From Blastococcus sp. TF02A-35 (lineage in GTDB: Bacteria; Actinomycetota; Actinomycetes; Mycobacteriales; Geodermatophilaceae): DNA of 64,000 bases. Positions 33,188-41,336 of this stretch are shown here, in pieces. Position 1 is the first letter of the stretch; each line of letters starts with the position of its first letter. The DNA lies in assembly GCF_004571075.1 (NCBI RefSeq), contig NZ_SPQP01000003.1:108105-172104 (forward strand), in the 5' to 3' direction. The translations under genes were made by a program, and so were the position numbers. Under the pieces are notes generated by a model. The model was not told the origin of the DNA. It saw only the letters and a list, made by a program, of their open reading frames with translations, and did no database searches.

Positions 33188-33322
33188 TCACAGCACGTCG
33201 AGCGCCAGGAGCAGGACCAGCGTCAGCAGGGCCGACAGGAGCAGCGAACCGAGGCAGCCGAGGCGGCTGGAGAAGAGGAAGAACACCCCGACCGGGTGCC
33301 CACTGCGGCGACGGCCCCACAC
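33188..33322 (-). CDS. Conserved small membrane protein (HPVGVFFLFSSRLGC type)
   Basis: A 44-residue protein: a basic start (GRRRSGHPVGVFFLFSSRLG), Cys at residue 23, then one hydrophobic helix to the end (LLLSALLTLVLLLALDVL). I recognise the HPVGVFFLFSSRLGCLGS string as a recurrent tiny actinobacterial protein of unknown function. GTG 33322 is the only start between the upstream in-frame stop and the conserved region; no clear ribosome site. The gene is shorter than usual cut-offs and easily missed. Confidence 0.7.
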   Translation of the reverse strand: MWGRRRSGHPVGVFFLFSSRLGCLGSLLLSALLTLVLLLALDVL

Positions 33323-33543
33323 CCCGTGTGCGTCGAGTCACCCCCGCGGGGACCGGACCACCCGTTCAGGGGATCGCGGGTGACGACCCCGGTTACGTAC
33401 GGTCATCACGTTCCGGTCGGGGGCCAGCAGTCCTGCCCTCGTCCGCCGCATCGTCCGCCGAGCCGCAGCGCCGGCGGGTACGACCCCGGCCCGGCTGACC
33501 CGTTCCCCCCGGGGCAGCCGGGCCGGCTTCTCTCCCCGCACCG
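33323..33543. other. Intergenic region
   Basis: 221 bp without a supported gene. Contains AT-richer patches (ggttacgtacggtcatcacg) that may serve as promoter for the small membrane protein, and GC-rich inverted segments around 33484-33535 that may terminate the lipoprotein gene. Confidence 0.4.
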
Positions 33544-34371
33544 TCAGCCAGCCCCGCAGACCCTGCGCACGAGGTCGGCCAGGGCAGCGCGCAGGTCGTC
33601 GTCGACCGGGAGGTCGACCACCACCGGCGCCTCCTCCCCCTGCAAGAGCTCCACCGGGAAGACGTAGGGCTGCTTGGTCTCGGCGAGGACGTGCGGCTCG
33701 CAGGTCGCGGGACGGAACGTCACCGGGACGTCGGCGGCGTCGTCCCGGACGCCCATCCGCAGGGGCAGGTCCGCCCACACCTCCACGAGGACGCTGCGGC
33801 CGATGCGGACGACGGTCACCGGCTCCCCGCCGGCCAGCCGGCGCAGCGCGAGCCGTCCGGAGACCGAGTCCTCGGCAGGCCGGAGGCCGGTCACGGCGAC
33901 CTCCACCGCGGCGGCCAGCCGCACGGCGGCGCACTCCTCGGCGTGCACGCGGGCCGGCACGTCGCCCTGCAGCGGCACCAGCGGCTCGTCCACGGCCCCG
34001 TCGGGACGCCGGACGGTGAGCCGCACGGCCGCGGCCCCGGGCGTGACCGAGCAGTCCACGCCGCCGTAGGTCACCGGCAGGTCGACCACCCGCCCGGGAA
34101 CGAGCTCCGCGGTCACCGCGGCCGCGGGGAGCGGCGCGAATCCCGGCACCTCCAGCGCGACGGCGGTCACCGTGAACGGCGCGCCCGCGGTGACGCGCAC
34201 CTGGAACCGGTCGCCCGCCGCCTCGTCGGTGCGCAGGAGCACCGCCTCCGCCTCGACACCGGGGACCGTCGGCAGAGCGGCCCCGGCGTCGGCAGGCGCC
34301 GGCGCGTCGCCGGGCCGGCCGGCGCAGCCGGCCAGCAGCAGCGCGCCCACCAGCAGCGCCGCCCGCCTCAT
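33544..34371 (-). CDS. Lipoprotein of unknown function
   Basis: Exported lipoprotein of 275 residues. The signal peptide MRRAALLVGALLLAGC ends in a clean lipobox with Cys16. The mature part has repeated beta-strand patterns (PFTVTAVALEVPGF, RVVDLPVTYGGVDC, AAVRLTVRRPDG, SVLVEVWADLPLRM) with paired cysteines, suggesting two Ig-like beta domains on the outer face of the membrane. No named family. ATG 34371 has TACGCT 7 nt upstream and no Shine-Dalgarno, so the mRNA is probably leaderless. Confidence 0.88.
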   Translation of the reverse strand: MRRAALLVGALLLAGCAGRPGDAPAPADAGAALPTVPGVEAEAVLLRTDEAAGDRFQVRVTAGAPFTVTAVALEVPGFAPLPAAAVTAELVPGRVVDLPVTYGGVDCSVTPGAAAVRLTVRRPDGAVDEPLVPLQGDVPARVHAEECAAVRLAAAVEVAVTGLRPAEDSVSGRLALRRLAGGEPVTVVRIGRSVLVEVWADLPLRMGVRDDAADVPVTFRPATCEPHVLAETKQPYVFPVELLQGEEAPVVVDLPVDDDLRAALADLVRRVCGAG

Positions 34372-34378
34372 GCCGCGC

Positions 34379-34384
34379 AGCGTA
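34379..34384 (-). promoter_or_regulatory. -10 of leaderless lipoprotein gene
   Basis: TACGCT, 7 nt before ATG 34371. Confidence 0.65.
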
Positions 34385-34411
34385 GGACCGCCCGGACGCG
34401 GGCGGTGAGGG

Positions 34412-35293
34412 TCAGCGGTGGCGGCTGGGGACGCGCGCCATCACGTGGCCGGCCTCCATGCGCACCTCGAGCTTCTCCTGCGGGTTGGCAGCCGGCCCGC
34501 GGCGCGGTTCCCCGTTCTCCAGGTCGAACGCCGAGCCGTGCCATGGGCAGACCAGGCACTCCGACCCGCGCACCGTCTCCACGACGCCCTCGTCCAGCGG
34601 CCCGGACAGGTGCGAGCAGGCCGCGACGAAGACGTCGACCCGCGCGCCACGACGCACGACCGCCAGCGGCACCGCCATGCTGCCGCCCTTGCCCGAGCGC
34701 ATCGTGGGCCGCCCCTCCGGCAGGTCGTCGAGCGGGCCGAGGTCGATCCAGTCCGTCGACAGGGCGCGCACCGCCGTCGCCGCGTGCGATGCCCCCGAGG
34801 ACTGCGCGTACGACATGTGCCCGCCGATGGCCGCCGACCCCCCGGCCAGACCGAGGCCGGCGTAGGACAGCACCCGGCCCAGCCCGCCGCGCCCCCGGCC
34901 ACGGGCCACGAGCGAGCCCACGTAGAGACCGAGGGCCGCGGTGTTCAGGACGGCGTGCAGGGCACCGAGCCGCCGGACGCCGACCTCCTGCTCCGACCAG
35001 TCGGCCGCGCCGGAGAGGGCGGCCGGCACGGCCGCGGCGACGCCGGTGCCGATCAGCAGGGTCGCGGCCGGTCGCATCGGGGGGATGGCGTCGAGCAGCC
35101 CCGCCGAGACCCAGCTGCCCACCGGCACCTGGACCATCACCGGGTGCAGCGGGTGGCCCAGCCAGGTCCCGTGCAGGAAGTCCTTGACCGCGCCCGGCTT
35201 CAGCGCGCCCTGGACGGCCTTGCGCGCCGGCTCGATCGCCTTGTCGAACGCCGACACGTCCGCGATGCGGTCCAGGATCCCCATGAGGCTCAT
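34412..35293 (-). CDS. DUF2231-Rieske [2Fe-2S] fusion protein
   Basis: Protein of 293 residues joining two parts. Residues about 35-190 are a DUF2231-type membrane domain with four hydrophobic segments, starting with the typical HGTWLGHPLHPVMVQVPVGSW. Residues about 195-290 are a Rieske ferredoxin domain with both ligand pairs (CSHL and CPWH), plus the expected GSAFDLENGEPRRGPA. The likely role is membrane electron transfer; partner unknown. Start ATG 35293; ATG 35284 is a possible alternative. The fusion occurs in other actinobacteria. Confidence 0.92.
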   Translation of the reverse strand: MSLMGILDRIADVSAFDKAIEPARKAVQGALKPGAVKDFLHGTWLGHPLHPVMVQVPVGSWVSAGLLDAIPPMRPAATLLIGTGVAAAVPAALSGAADWSEQEVGVRRLGALHAVLNTAALGLYVGSLVARGRGRGGLGRVLSYAGLGLAGGSAAIGGHMSYAQSSGASHAATAVRALSTDWIDLGPLDDLPEGRPTMRSGKGGSMAVPLAVVRRGARVDVFVAACSHLSGPLDEGVVETVRGSECLVCPWHGSAFDLENGEPRRGPAANPQEKLEVRMEAGHVMARVPSRHR

Positions 35294-35483
35294 GGCCGCC
35301 CCCTACCCCTGAGGTCAGGCGCCGATACCCGCTCCGTGCAGGACTCACAGGTAACGGTGAGCAACGACACGGGTGAGTCACAGTCCCGACCGGCATGTTC
35401 AGGCGTGACAACGGTTATGCCGAAGAGGAGCCTTGACCCTGCTCACCGTTCCGACCGCCCTGCCCACCTGCCGAAGGACCCCC

Positions 35484-36002
35484 GTGACCTGCGCGTCCCT
35501 GCTCCGCCGTGGCCCTGGCACCGAGTCCTTCGGTGAGCTGCCCCCGGTGACGACGCAGGAGCCCGACGGGGTCCTCGCCCGGGCCACCGCCCGGCTGCGG
35601 GAGGACGACACGGCCGCGCAGTTCATGCGGTTCGTCCTGGTCGGCGCGGTCACCACAGCCGTCTACGCCGCGTTCTTCGTCGCCCTGAGCGCCTGGGGCT
35701 ACCTGGCCGCGCACCTGGTGGGCACCGCGATCTCGACGGTGCTCGCCAACGAGCTGCACCGCCGCCTCACCTTCCGCGCCGACGAGCGCGTGCACTGGTT
35801 CACCGCCCAGTGGGAGGCCGGGGGCGTCACCGTCCTGGGCCTGCTGGCGACCAGCACGGCCCTCGGCTGGCTGGAGGCCGTCACCGAGACCACCCAGCCG
35901 GTGCTGCAGATCGCCACGGTCGCCGCCGTCACGGCCTTCATCGGGGCGATGCGCTTCCTGGCCCTGCGCTGGATCTTCCGGCCGGAGCACAGCACCCCGT
36001 GA
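35484..36002 (+). CDS. GtrA family membrane protein
   Basis: GtrA-like protein of about 172 residues, four transmembrane helices, usually thought to help flip polyprenyl-linked sugars for cell-wall or glycan decoration. Seen: QFMRFVLVGAVTTAVYAAFF, then ANELHRRLTFRA between TM2 and TM3, the family hallmark, and FIGAMRFLALRWIF at the end. GTG 35484 has AAGGA at good spacing; TTG 35433 with AGGAG only 2 nt away, or GTG 35559, are alternatives. No glycosyltransferase is adjacent. Confidence 0.85.
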   Translation: MTCASLLRRGPGTESFGELPPVTTQEPDGVLARATARLREDDTAAQFMRFVLVGAVTTAVYAAFFVALSAWGYLAAHLVGTAISTVLANELHRRLTFRADERVHWFTAQWEAGGVTVLGLLATSTALGWLEAVTETTQPVLQIATVAAVTAFIGAMRFLALRWIFRPEHSTP

Positions 36003-36038
36003 GCGCCCGCTCGCGCTGAGGTCCGTCCGCATCCTGGC

Positions 36039-36044
36039 TAGCCT
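36039..36044 (+). promoter_or_regulatory. -10 of leaderless metallophosphoesterase gene
   Basis: TAGCCT, 7 nt before GTG 36052. Confidence 0.65.
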
Positions 36045-36051
36045 CGACGGG

Positions 36052-37545
36052 GTGGACGACCCGACCCCGCCGCAGTGGCATCGGCACGCCCGGCGGGCGG
36101 GGACGTGGGCTGCGCGCATCGCCCTGTCGCTCGGGGGCGCGCTCATCGCCGTCCTCCTCTTCGCCCGGCTGAGCGCCCCCATCGGCCCCTTCGACGCCAC
36201 CCTCGCCTTCCGGCCGTCCGGTGGCGGCGCCCAGGTGTCCGTCGCGCCGCTCGGCGAGCTCGCCGTCGACGTCTACGACGGGCCGCTGCGGCTCGACGTC
36301 GACCTGCAGCGGGTGGACCAGGAGCGCGCCCAGCTGCTGGCCTCGGACCCCGTCCGGCTGGCCGGCGTGGTCGACCAGGTCACCGACGACCTGCGCTCCG
36401 CCGTCGTCCGCCTCGTGTGGGTCACCGCGCTCGTGGCCCTCGCGGGGGGTGCGCTGACCTCCTGGGCCGTGCTGCGGGGCCGCAGGGAGCCGCTCATCGC
36501 CCTGGGGGTCACCACCACGGTGCTGGCGGCCACCGGCGGGCTGGGGGTCGCGACGTGGCGCCCGGAGGCGCTCTCGCAGCCCACCTACACCGGGCTGCTG
36601 ACCAACGCCTCCAGCCTGATCGGCAGCGCCGAGGACATCGTCGCCCGCTTCGACGCCTACCGGGCCTCGCTGGAGGACCTGGTCGCCAACGTCGGCACGC
36701 TGTACTCGGCGCTCTCCGCGCTGCCCGCTCCTGCGGGGGACGGCGAGACGGTGGCCCTGCTGCACGTCTCGGACATCCACCTCAACCCTGCGGGGTTCGA
36801 CCTGGTGCGCCAGGTGAGCCAGAAGTTCGGTGTCGAGGCCGTGATCGACACCGGGGACCTCACCGACTGGGGCAGCGAGCCGGAGAACCGGCTCATCACG
36901 TCCGTGGGCGACCTCGACGTGCCCTACGTCTACATCCGCGGCAACCACGACTCCGCGACGACCGCCGCCCTGCTGGCCGCCCAGCAGAACGTGACCGTGC
37001 TCGACCGCTCCGCCGTCACCATCGCCGGGATCGAGATCGTGGGCACCCCCGACCCGCGGTTCACGCCGGACAAGAGCACCGGCGACGACGACGCGGGCGA
37101 GGAGGTGCTGGTGGAGTCGGGCGAGGCGCTGGCCGACGTCGTGGACGACCTCCCGCGGCCACCGGCCATCGCCCTGGTCCACGACCCGAAGCAGGCGCCC
37201 CCGCTCGACGGCGGCGTCCCCCTGGTGCTGGCCGGCCACACGCACAGCCGCAAGGTGTCCGAGCTCCCGGACGGCACGCTGCTGATGGTGCAGGGCTCGA
37301 CCGGAGGCGCCGGGCTGCGGGCGCTGGAGGGCGAGTACCCCGAGCCGCTCACCTGCACGGTGCTCTACCTCGACCGCGCGACCGGGGCGCTGCGCGCCTA
37401 CGACGAGATCACTCTCGGCGGCCTCGGGGAGACCGAGGTGACGGTGCAGCGGACGGTGGTCCCCCGCACGGCCGAGACCACGCCGGAGGTGTCGGAGGTG
37501 CCGGCGCCGGACGCCCCGGCGGCACCGACGTCCCCACCCGGGTGA
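36052..37545 (+). CDS. Membrane-anchored metallophosphoesterase
   Basis: Protein of 497 residues. An N-terminal helix (about 20-40), an extracytoplasmic-looking domain, then two helices (roughly 118-140 and 147-165) precede a calcineurin-like phosphoesterase domain (about 235-440). All metal motifs are present: HVSDIHL, DTGDLTDWG, RGNHDS, HD in ALVHDPKQ, and AGHTHS. The C-terminus is Pro/Ala/Thr-rich. Substrate unknown; such enzymes hydrolyse phosphomono- or diesters at the membrane surface. The leaderless promoter fixes GTG 36052. Confidence 0.93.
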   Translation: MDDPTPPQWHRHARRAGTWAARIALSLGGALIAVLLFARLSAPIGPFDATLAFRPSGGGAQVSVAPLGELAVDVYDGPLRLDVDLQRVDQERAQLLASDPVRLAGVVDQVTDDLRSAVVRLVWVTALVALAGGALTSWAVLRGRREPLIALGVTTTVLAATGGLGVATWRPEALSQPTYTGLLTNASSLIGSAEDIVARFDAYRASLEDLVANVGTLYSALSALPAPAGDGETVALLHVSDIHLNPAGFDLVRQVSQKFGVEAVIDTGDLTDWGSEPENRLITSVGDLDVPYVYIRGNHDSATTAALLAAQQNVTVLDRSAVTIAGIEIVGTPDPRFTPDKSTGDDDAGEEVLVESGEALADVVDDLPRPPAIALVHDPKQAPPLDGGVPLVLAGHTHSRKVSELPDGTLLMVQGSTGGAGLRALEGEYPEPLTCTVLYLDRATGALRAYDEITLGGLGETEVTVQRTVVPRTAETTPEVSEVPAPDAPAAPTSPPG

Positions 37546-37556
37546 GGCCGCCGCCC

Positions 37557-37562
37557 TAGGCT
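37557..37562 (+). promoter_or_regulatory. -10 of leaderless small lipoprotein gene
   Basis: TAGGCT, 6 nt before ATG 37569. Confidence 0.65.
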
Positions 37563-37568
37563 GCGGGC

Positions 37569-37892
37569 ATGTCGACGACGACCCGCGCCGCCCGGCTGGC
37601 CGCTGGGCTGCTCGCCGGGGGACTGTTCCTCTCCGGCTGCTCCTTCACCTCGGACAACGTCTCGTGCTCCGGCGGCTCGTGCACCGTCTCGCTGAGCGGC
37701 GAGGGCGCCGAGGCCGAGATCCTGGGCCAGAAGCTGACCTTCGGCGGGGTGCAGGACGGCCGCGCCTCGCTCAGCGTCGGCGGCGCGAGCGTGTCCTGCG
37801 GTGAGGGTGAGAGCGTCACCGCCGGGCCGCTGGAGCTGTCCTGCTCCGGCGTCACCGACGACTCCGTCGAGCTGACCGCTCAGCTGAACTGA
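37569..37892 (+). CDS. Small lipoprotein
   Basis: Secreted lipoprotein of 107 residues. Signal peptide with lipobox LFLSGC (Cys24), followed by a small beta-rich domain with six further cysteines (VSCSGGSCTVSL, SVSCGEG, LSCSGV), likely disulphide-bonded outside the membrane. No family recognised. It has its own leaderless promoter just behind the metallophosphoesterase stop and is convergent with the AMIN-like lipoprotein gene. Confidence 0.85.
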   Translation: MSTTTRAARLAAGLLAGGLFLSGCSFTSDNVSCSGGSCTVSLSGEGAEAEILGQKLTFGGVQDGRASLSVGGASVSCGEGESVTAGPLELSCSGVTDDSVELTAQLN

Positions 37893-37907
37893 GGTCCGCG
37901 CACCGGC

Positions 37908-38531
37908 TCAGCCGGCGTGCGCCACCTCGACCACGACGCGCACCGGGTCCTGCATGAGGTAGACCCGGAAGGGCGCCTGCGTCCGCGTGCCGATGAAGGC
38001 CGTCGTGGTGCCCTCGTAGGTCGCCTTGAAGGCGACCTCGGTGACGCTGCCGGTGCCCGGGGCCCGCAGCGTGCCCGCGGAGGAGAACTCCTCGACCCCC
38101 GTGTCGTAGGGGTAGCCGGCGCCGGTCAGGCCGACCTGGAGCACGGCCTCGCCCTCGAGCCGGGTCTCCGCGCCGCTCCCCGGGTCCGACGCCGTGTCGA
38201 CGTACCGCACGTCCCAGCCCGGGGTCCCCTCGCCGCCGACCTCGAGCACGACCCGGTCGAAGCCGTCCTGGGCGGCCAGCCGCACGTCGCTGACCGTCAC
38301 CCGGGCGTCGGCGGAGGCCGTGGCGGTGTCCGGCTCGGTGTCCCCGGGGAACTCGGCCGACGGCGTCGGCGAGGCGGGCGGTGCCGTCGGCTCGCCGGCC
38401 GTCGCGGTCTCCTCCGCGGTCGGCCCGGCAGTGGAGGACGCGGTGTCGGCGTCCCCCTGCTGGGCGCAGCCGGACAGGAGGACGAGCGAGACGGCGAGGG
38501 CGGGGACGACCAGCCGGAGAGGAGCGCGCAC
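37908..38531 (-). CDS. AMIN-like domain lipoprotein
   Basis: Lipoprotein of 207 residues: signal peptide with lipobox VLLSGC, a Thr/Ala/Pro-rich spacer of about 50 residues, then an AMIN-like beta domain (VSDVRLAAQDGFDRVVLEVGG ... PGWDVRYVD ... FRVYLMQDPVRVVVEV). AMIN-related domains bind cell-wall or periplasmic partners, so an envelope role is likely. GTG 38531 is chosen over 38537 because GAGGCT lies 6 nt before it in the manner of the leaderless genes here. Confidence 0.88.
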   Translation of the reverse strand: MRAPLRLVVPALAVSLVLLSGCAQQGDADTASSTAGPTAEETATAGEPTAPPASPTPSAEFPGDTEPDTATASADARVTVSDVRLAAQDGFDRVVLEVGGEGTPGWDVRYVDTASDPGSGAETRLEGEAVLQVGLTGAGYPYDTGVEEFSSAGTLRAPGTGSVTEVAFKATYEGTTTAFIGTRTQAPFRVYLMQDPVRVVVEVAHAG

Positions 38532-38614
38532 GGCCACAGCCTCGCACCCGGGGACCCCCGTCCAGAGGAGGCGCGAGGGGCATGTATTGTTCTGGCTGCC
38601 CCCGGCGAACGAGA

Positions 38615-38687
38615 GCCCTCATCGTCTAGCGGTCCAGGACGCCGCCCTTTCAAGGCGGTAGCACGGGTTCGAACCCCGTTGGGGGCA
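38615..38687 (+). tRNA. tRNA-Glu (UUC)
   Basis: 73 nt. Acceptor GCCCTCA/TGGGGGC; anticodon stem CCGCC/GGCGG with loop CTTTCAA (TTC); T-arm ACGGG-TTCGAAC-CCCGT. CCA not encoded. First of a three-tRNA cluster. Confidence 0.97.
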
Positions 38688-38720
38688 CGCAGCACCACCA
38701 GCACGAAGCACCACACGCAA

Positions 38721-38794
38721 GGCCCTGTAGCGCAGTTGGTTAGCGCGCCGCCCTGTCACGGCGGAGGTCGCGGGTTCGAGTCCCGTCAGGGTCG
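38721..38794 (+). tRNA. tRNA-Asp (GUC)
   Basis: 74 nt. Acceptor GGCCCTG/CAGGGTC; anticodon stem CCGCC/GGCGG with loop CTGTCAC (GTC); discriminator G. CCA not encoded. Confidence 0.97.
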
Positions 38795-38817
38795 CTCTCC
38801 GGTGGATACGCCGGGAG

Positions 38818-38891
38818 GGGCAGGTAGCTCAGTCGGTACGAGCGCTCGCCTGAAAAGCGAGAGGTCGGCGGTTCGACCCCGCCCCTGCCCA
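38818..38891 (+). tRNA. tRNA-Phe (GAA)
   Basis: 74 nt. Acceptor GGGCAGG/CCTGCCC; anticodon stem CTCGC/GCGAG with loop CTGAAAA (GAA). The order Glu-Asp-Phe is a common actinobacterial cluster. Followed by a terminator. Confidence 0.97.
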
Positions 38892-38903
38892 CCGCACCAG
38901 CCC

Positions 38904-38932
38904 TTCGGCCCGGCGCCTCGCGCCGGGCCGAA
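38904..38932. terminator. Terminator of tRNA cluster
   Basis: Perfect 13-bp stem ttcggcccggcgc / gcgccgggccgaa with a CTC loop, between the tRNAs and the convergent glycosyltransferase gene. Confidence 0.9.
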
Positions 38933-38938
38933 CGCATG

Positions 38939-39988
38939 TCAGGCCCAGCTGCGGTCCGCCGCCACCTGCGCGTAGACCTCCGCGTGCACCTGCCGCACGG
39001 CCTCGCGCTGGCCGTCCCGCCACACCCGGTCCGCCGGGCGCGGCATCGGCCGGGCCAGGGCGGCGCCGATCGCCACGGTCAGCGACACCGCGTCCACCCC
39101 GCCCTGCTCGTCGTGGCTGTAGGGCACGACCTCGGTCCACTGGTCGGTGAACCAGCCGCAGCTGGGCGCGACCACGCGGGTGCCGACGTCGCGGCAGACC
39201 TCGACGTCGCGGGAGTGGGTGCCGCACCGCTCGGGCAGGACGGCGACGTGCAGCTGCTGCAGCTGGGCCGCCCACTGGGCAGCGGGGAAGGCCACCAGCT
39301 CCACCTGGCCGGCGTCGGCCAGGGCAGCCACCTCCGGGTCGAGCGCCGGCAGCTCCGCCGCCTCGACCAGCACGCGGAGCCGGCCGCCGCCCGACACGGC
39401 GCCGGAGAGCGCCGCCCGGACGTACGCCAGCGGGTCGGGCACCGATGCCGACGCCGCGCCCACGCGCAGCCCGACGAGCCCCCGCTCGGCCCCGAGCTCG
39501 GGGTCGGCGGCGGCGACCGACGGGTGGGCGACGACGATCGCGGTGCGGCCGTAGCGCTCGGCGATGTCGTCGGCGGCCCCGGGGGTGAGGGTGAGCACCA
39601 CCTCCGCGGTGGCGAGCACGGCCGCCAGGTGGGCGTCCTCCAGGCCCGGGGCGACCTCGCCCGGGCCGTGCAGCTGGTGCACGGTCACGACCAGCGGGAT
39701 CCCCTGGCGCTGGAGCTCCTCGGTCCAGGCCTCCATCACGCCCGCGTCCAGCGCTCCGTACCCGACGTGCAGGTGGACGACGTCGACGTCCCCGGCGCGT
39801 GCGGCCAGGTGGGCGAGGTCGAACCACGGGCTCGTCCCCGGACCGGCCTCGAGCGGGTCGCCGACCCGTATGACGCCGTCGGGCAGCACCGCGTCCACGT
39901 AGGGGTCGCGGTGCGGGATGGTGGCCACCCGGAGACCGGCTCCGGGCAGTGCGGGAAGCCCCGTCTCCGGGGGTTGAGCGTGGGTCAC
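38939..39988 (-). CDS. Glycosyltransferase-like protein
   Basis: Protein of about 349 residues with a GT-B-like layout: an N-terminal Rossmann-like half (LRVATIPHRDPYVDAVLP, DVDVVHLHVGYG, IPLVVTVHQLHGPGE, AEVVLTLTPGAADDIAERYG) and a C-terminal half with HVAVLPERCGTHSRDVEVCRDVGTRVVAP, where nucleotide-sugar binding would be. It fits family-4-type glycosyltransferases but is somewhat shorter and lacks a clean EX7E motif, so donor and acceptor are unknown. Start GTG 39988 is tentative; an upstream GTG/ATG near 40087 adds 33 residues. Confidence 0.8.
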   Translation of the reverse strand: MTHAQPPETGLPALPGAGLRVATIPHRDPYVDAVLPDGVIRVGDPLEAGPGTSPWFDLAHLAARAGDVDVVHLHVGYGALDAGVMEAWTEELQRQGIPLVVTVHQLHGPGEVAPGLEDAHLAAVLATAEVVLTLTPGAADDIAERYGRTAIVVAHPSVAAADPELGAERGLVGLRVGAASASVPDPLAYVRAALSGAVSGGGRLRVLVEAAELPALDPEVAALADAGQVELVAFPAAQWAAQLQQLHVAVLPERCGTHSRDVEVCRDVGTRVVAPSCGWFTDQWTEVVPYSHDEQGGVDAVSLTVAIGAALARPMPRPADRVWRDGQREAVRQVHAEVYAQVAADRSWA

Positions 39989-40156
39989 GCGGCGGTGCGT
40001 CTCCTCGTGCGGTCGAGCGTCACGGCAGCACTCCCGTGCGGGCGACGCTCCCTGGACCTGGCCGCGGGACTCGAGCCGGTCCGTCACCGCCTACCCCGGC
40101 CGTCCGGCGCCCAACCCGTGACCGACTCCATCGGGTGAGCCGGTGTGCCCGACGCG

Positions 40157-40843
40157 TCACCGCCCCGTCCGGCCGGCGACGCGCGCCGTGGCGTAGGACG
40201 GCTCGCGGAACCTCGCCATCGGGCCGTCCGCCACCAGCCCCGGCGGCGGGTTGCGCACGGCGTCGAAGCGGATCGCGGGGTCGAGGGTGGCGCGCACGGA
40301 GGTGCTCCGGAGGCGGGCGAAGGGACGCCACCCGCCCAGACCGACGGCCGCGGCGAGGACGAAGTCCAGCGCACCGTCGGCCGCCGCGTCCGCGACCGGC
40401 TCCGGGTCGGAGCCGACCCCGGCCACCCGCGGGAGCGCCGCGATCCGCAGCGGCCCGGCGGCCGACCGGTAGGCCATGATCGAGCTGTAGGTGCTCCCGG
40501 CGTCGACACGCGGTACGGGCACCAGCCTGGTCCAGGTGCCCCGCCCGGTGCTCGACAGCAGCAGGTCGACCGGCGCCTCGTCCCCGCCGAAGCGGATCGC
40601 CAGGCCCAGGAGGTCGGGCAGCGGAGCGGGCAGCCCGGCCCCGCGCGAGAGCCGCACGACGACCCGGTCCTCGCGGACCTCGTCGAGCCAGGGCACGCCG
40701 AACGGCGGCTGCGCCCCGTGGCGCTCCACCGACGCGTCGAACACCGCGCCCCGCGGGTGCATGGGCCGGCCCCGCCGGAAGCGGGCCACCGCCCCGAGGG
40801 GCACGGCCACGGCCCTGCCGGCCAGCTCTGCCAGATCGCTCAC
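40157..40843 (-). CDS. Conserved hypothetical protein (often labelled phosphodiesterase)
   Basis: Protein of 228 residues. The motif RFRRGRPMHPRGAVFDASVE near the start and PWLDEVREDRVVVRLSRGAGLPAPLPDLLGLAIRF resemble a family found widely in Geodermatophilaceae-like genomes. Databases often label it phosphodiesterase without visible metal motifs; the opening also recalls the substrate-gate part of catalase-like haem proteins. I see no histidine or aspartate set for either activity, so function is open. GTG 40843 follows AGGAG at 4 nt. No clear operon partner. Confidence 0.78.
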   Translation of the reverse strand: MSDLAELAGRAVAVPLGAVARFRRGRPMHPRGAVFDASVERHGAQPPFGVPWLDEVREDRVVVRLSRGAGLPAPLPDLLGLAIRFGGDEAPVDLLLSSTGRGTWTRLVPVPRVDAGSTYSSIMAYRSAAGPLRIAALPRVAGVGSDPEPVADAAADGALDFVLAAAVGLGGWRPFARLRSTSVRATLDPAIRFDAVRNPPPGLVADGPMARFREPSYATARVAGRTGR

Positions 40844-41054
40844 TGCGCGCTCCTGTCGCTCGGGACGACGACCTACCCGGAGGTGCGGCAGGGGTATGCG
40901 GGAGCCGCTCCGCGGGCTACCGTCGGCTCTCGGCAGAGGTTGTCGAGACCTGCTGTGACTGGTGGGACCAGACGGTCGTGACGGGGCGAAGTCTGCGCAC
41001 GTCGGAGCGGATGTTCGGAAAGATCTGCCCCGTGACACGGACCAGTCCCGGTCC

Positions 41055-41060
41055 TACGTT
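41055..41060 (+). promoter_or_regulatory. -10 of leaderless small membrane protein gene
   Basis: TACGTT, 6 nt before ATG 41067. Confidence 0.6.
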
Positions 41061-41066
41061 CGGAAC

Positions 41067-41282
41067 ATGCTCTCGACACTCCTGGTCATCGGTGGCGTGC
41101 TGGTCGGTCTGCTCGTGCTGCTGGCCGTGATCGTGAGCCTCAGCGCGCGCCCGGCGACGACGACCCGCACGACCGGCGCCCCGCGCAGCTCGACCTGGGT
41201 GACCGATGTCGGCCGCCCCCACCCGGACGCCTGGTCCCCGCTCTCCACCGGCGCCACCAGCGAGATGCCCGCCGTCCGCTGA
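41067..41282 (+). CDS. Small single-pass membrane protein
   Basis: Protein of 71 residues: one N-terminal helix (LLVIGGVLVGLLVLLAVIVSL) and a Thr/Ser/Pro-rich, flexible 45-residue tail. No family recognised. The start is fixed by the -10 TACGTT lying 6 nt upstream and the absence of a Shine-Dalgarno. Followed by a strong terminator shared with the GMC oxidoreductase gene. Confidence 0.8.
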   Translation: MLSTLLVIGGVLVGLLVLLAVIVSLSARPATTTRTTGAPRSSTWVTDVGRPHPDAWSPLSTGATSEMPAVR

Positions 41283-41291
41283 CCGCGACCG

Positions 41292-41329
41292 CGTCCCGGC
41301 GGCTGCCCCGACCGCGCCGCCGGGACGCA
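41292..41329. terminator. Bidirectional terminator
   Basis: Stem gcgtcccggcgg / ccgccgggacgc (12 bp, perfect) between the small membrane protein gene and the convergent GMC oxidoreductase gene. Confidence 0.88.
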
Positions 41330-41336
41330 CCGGCGC

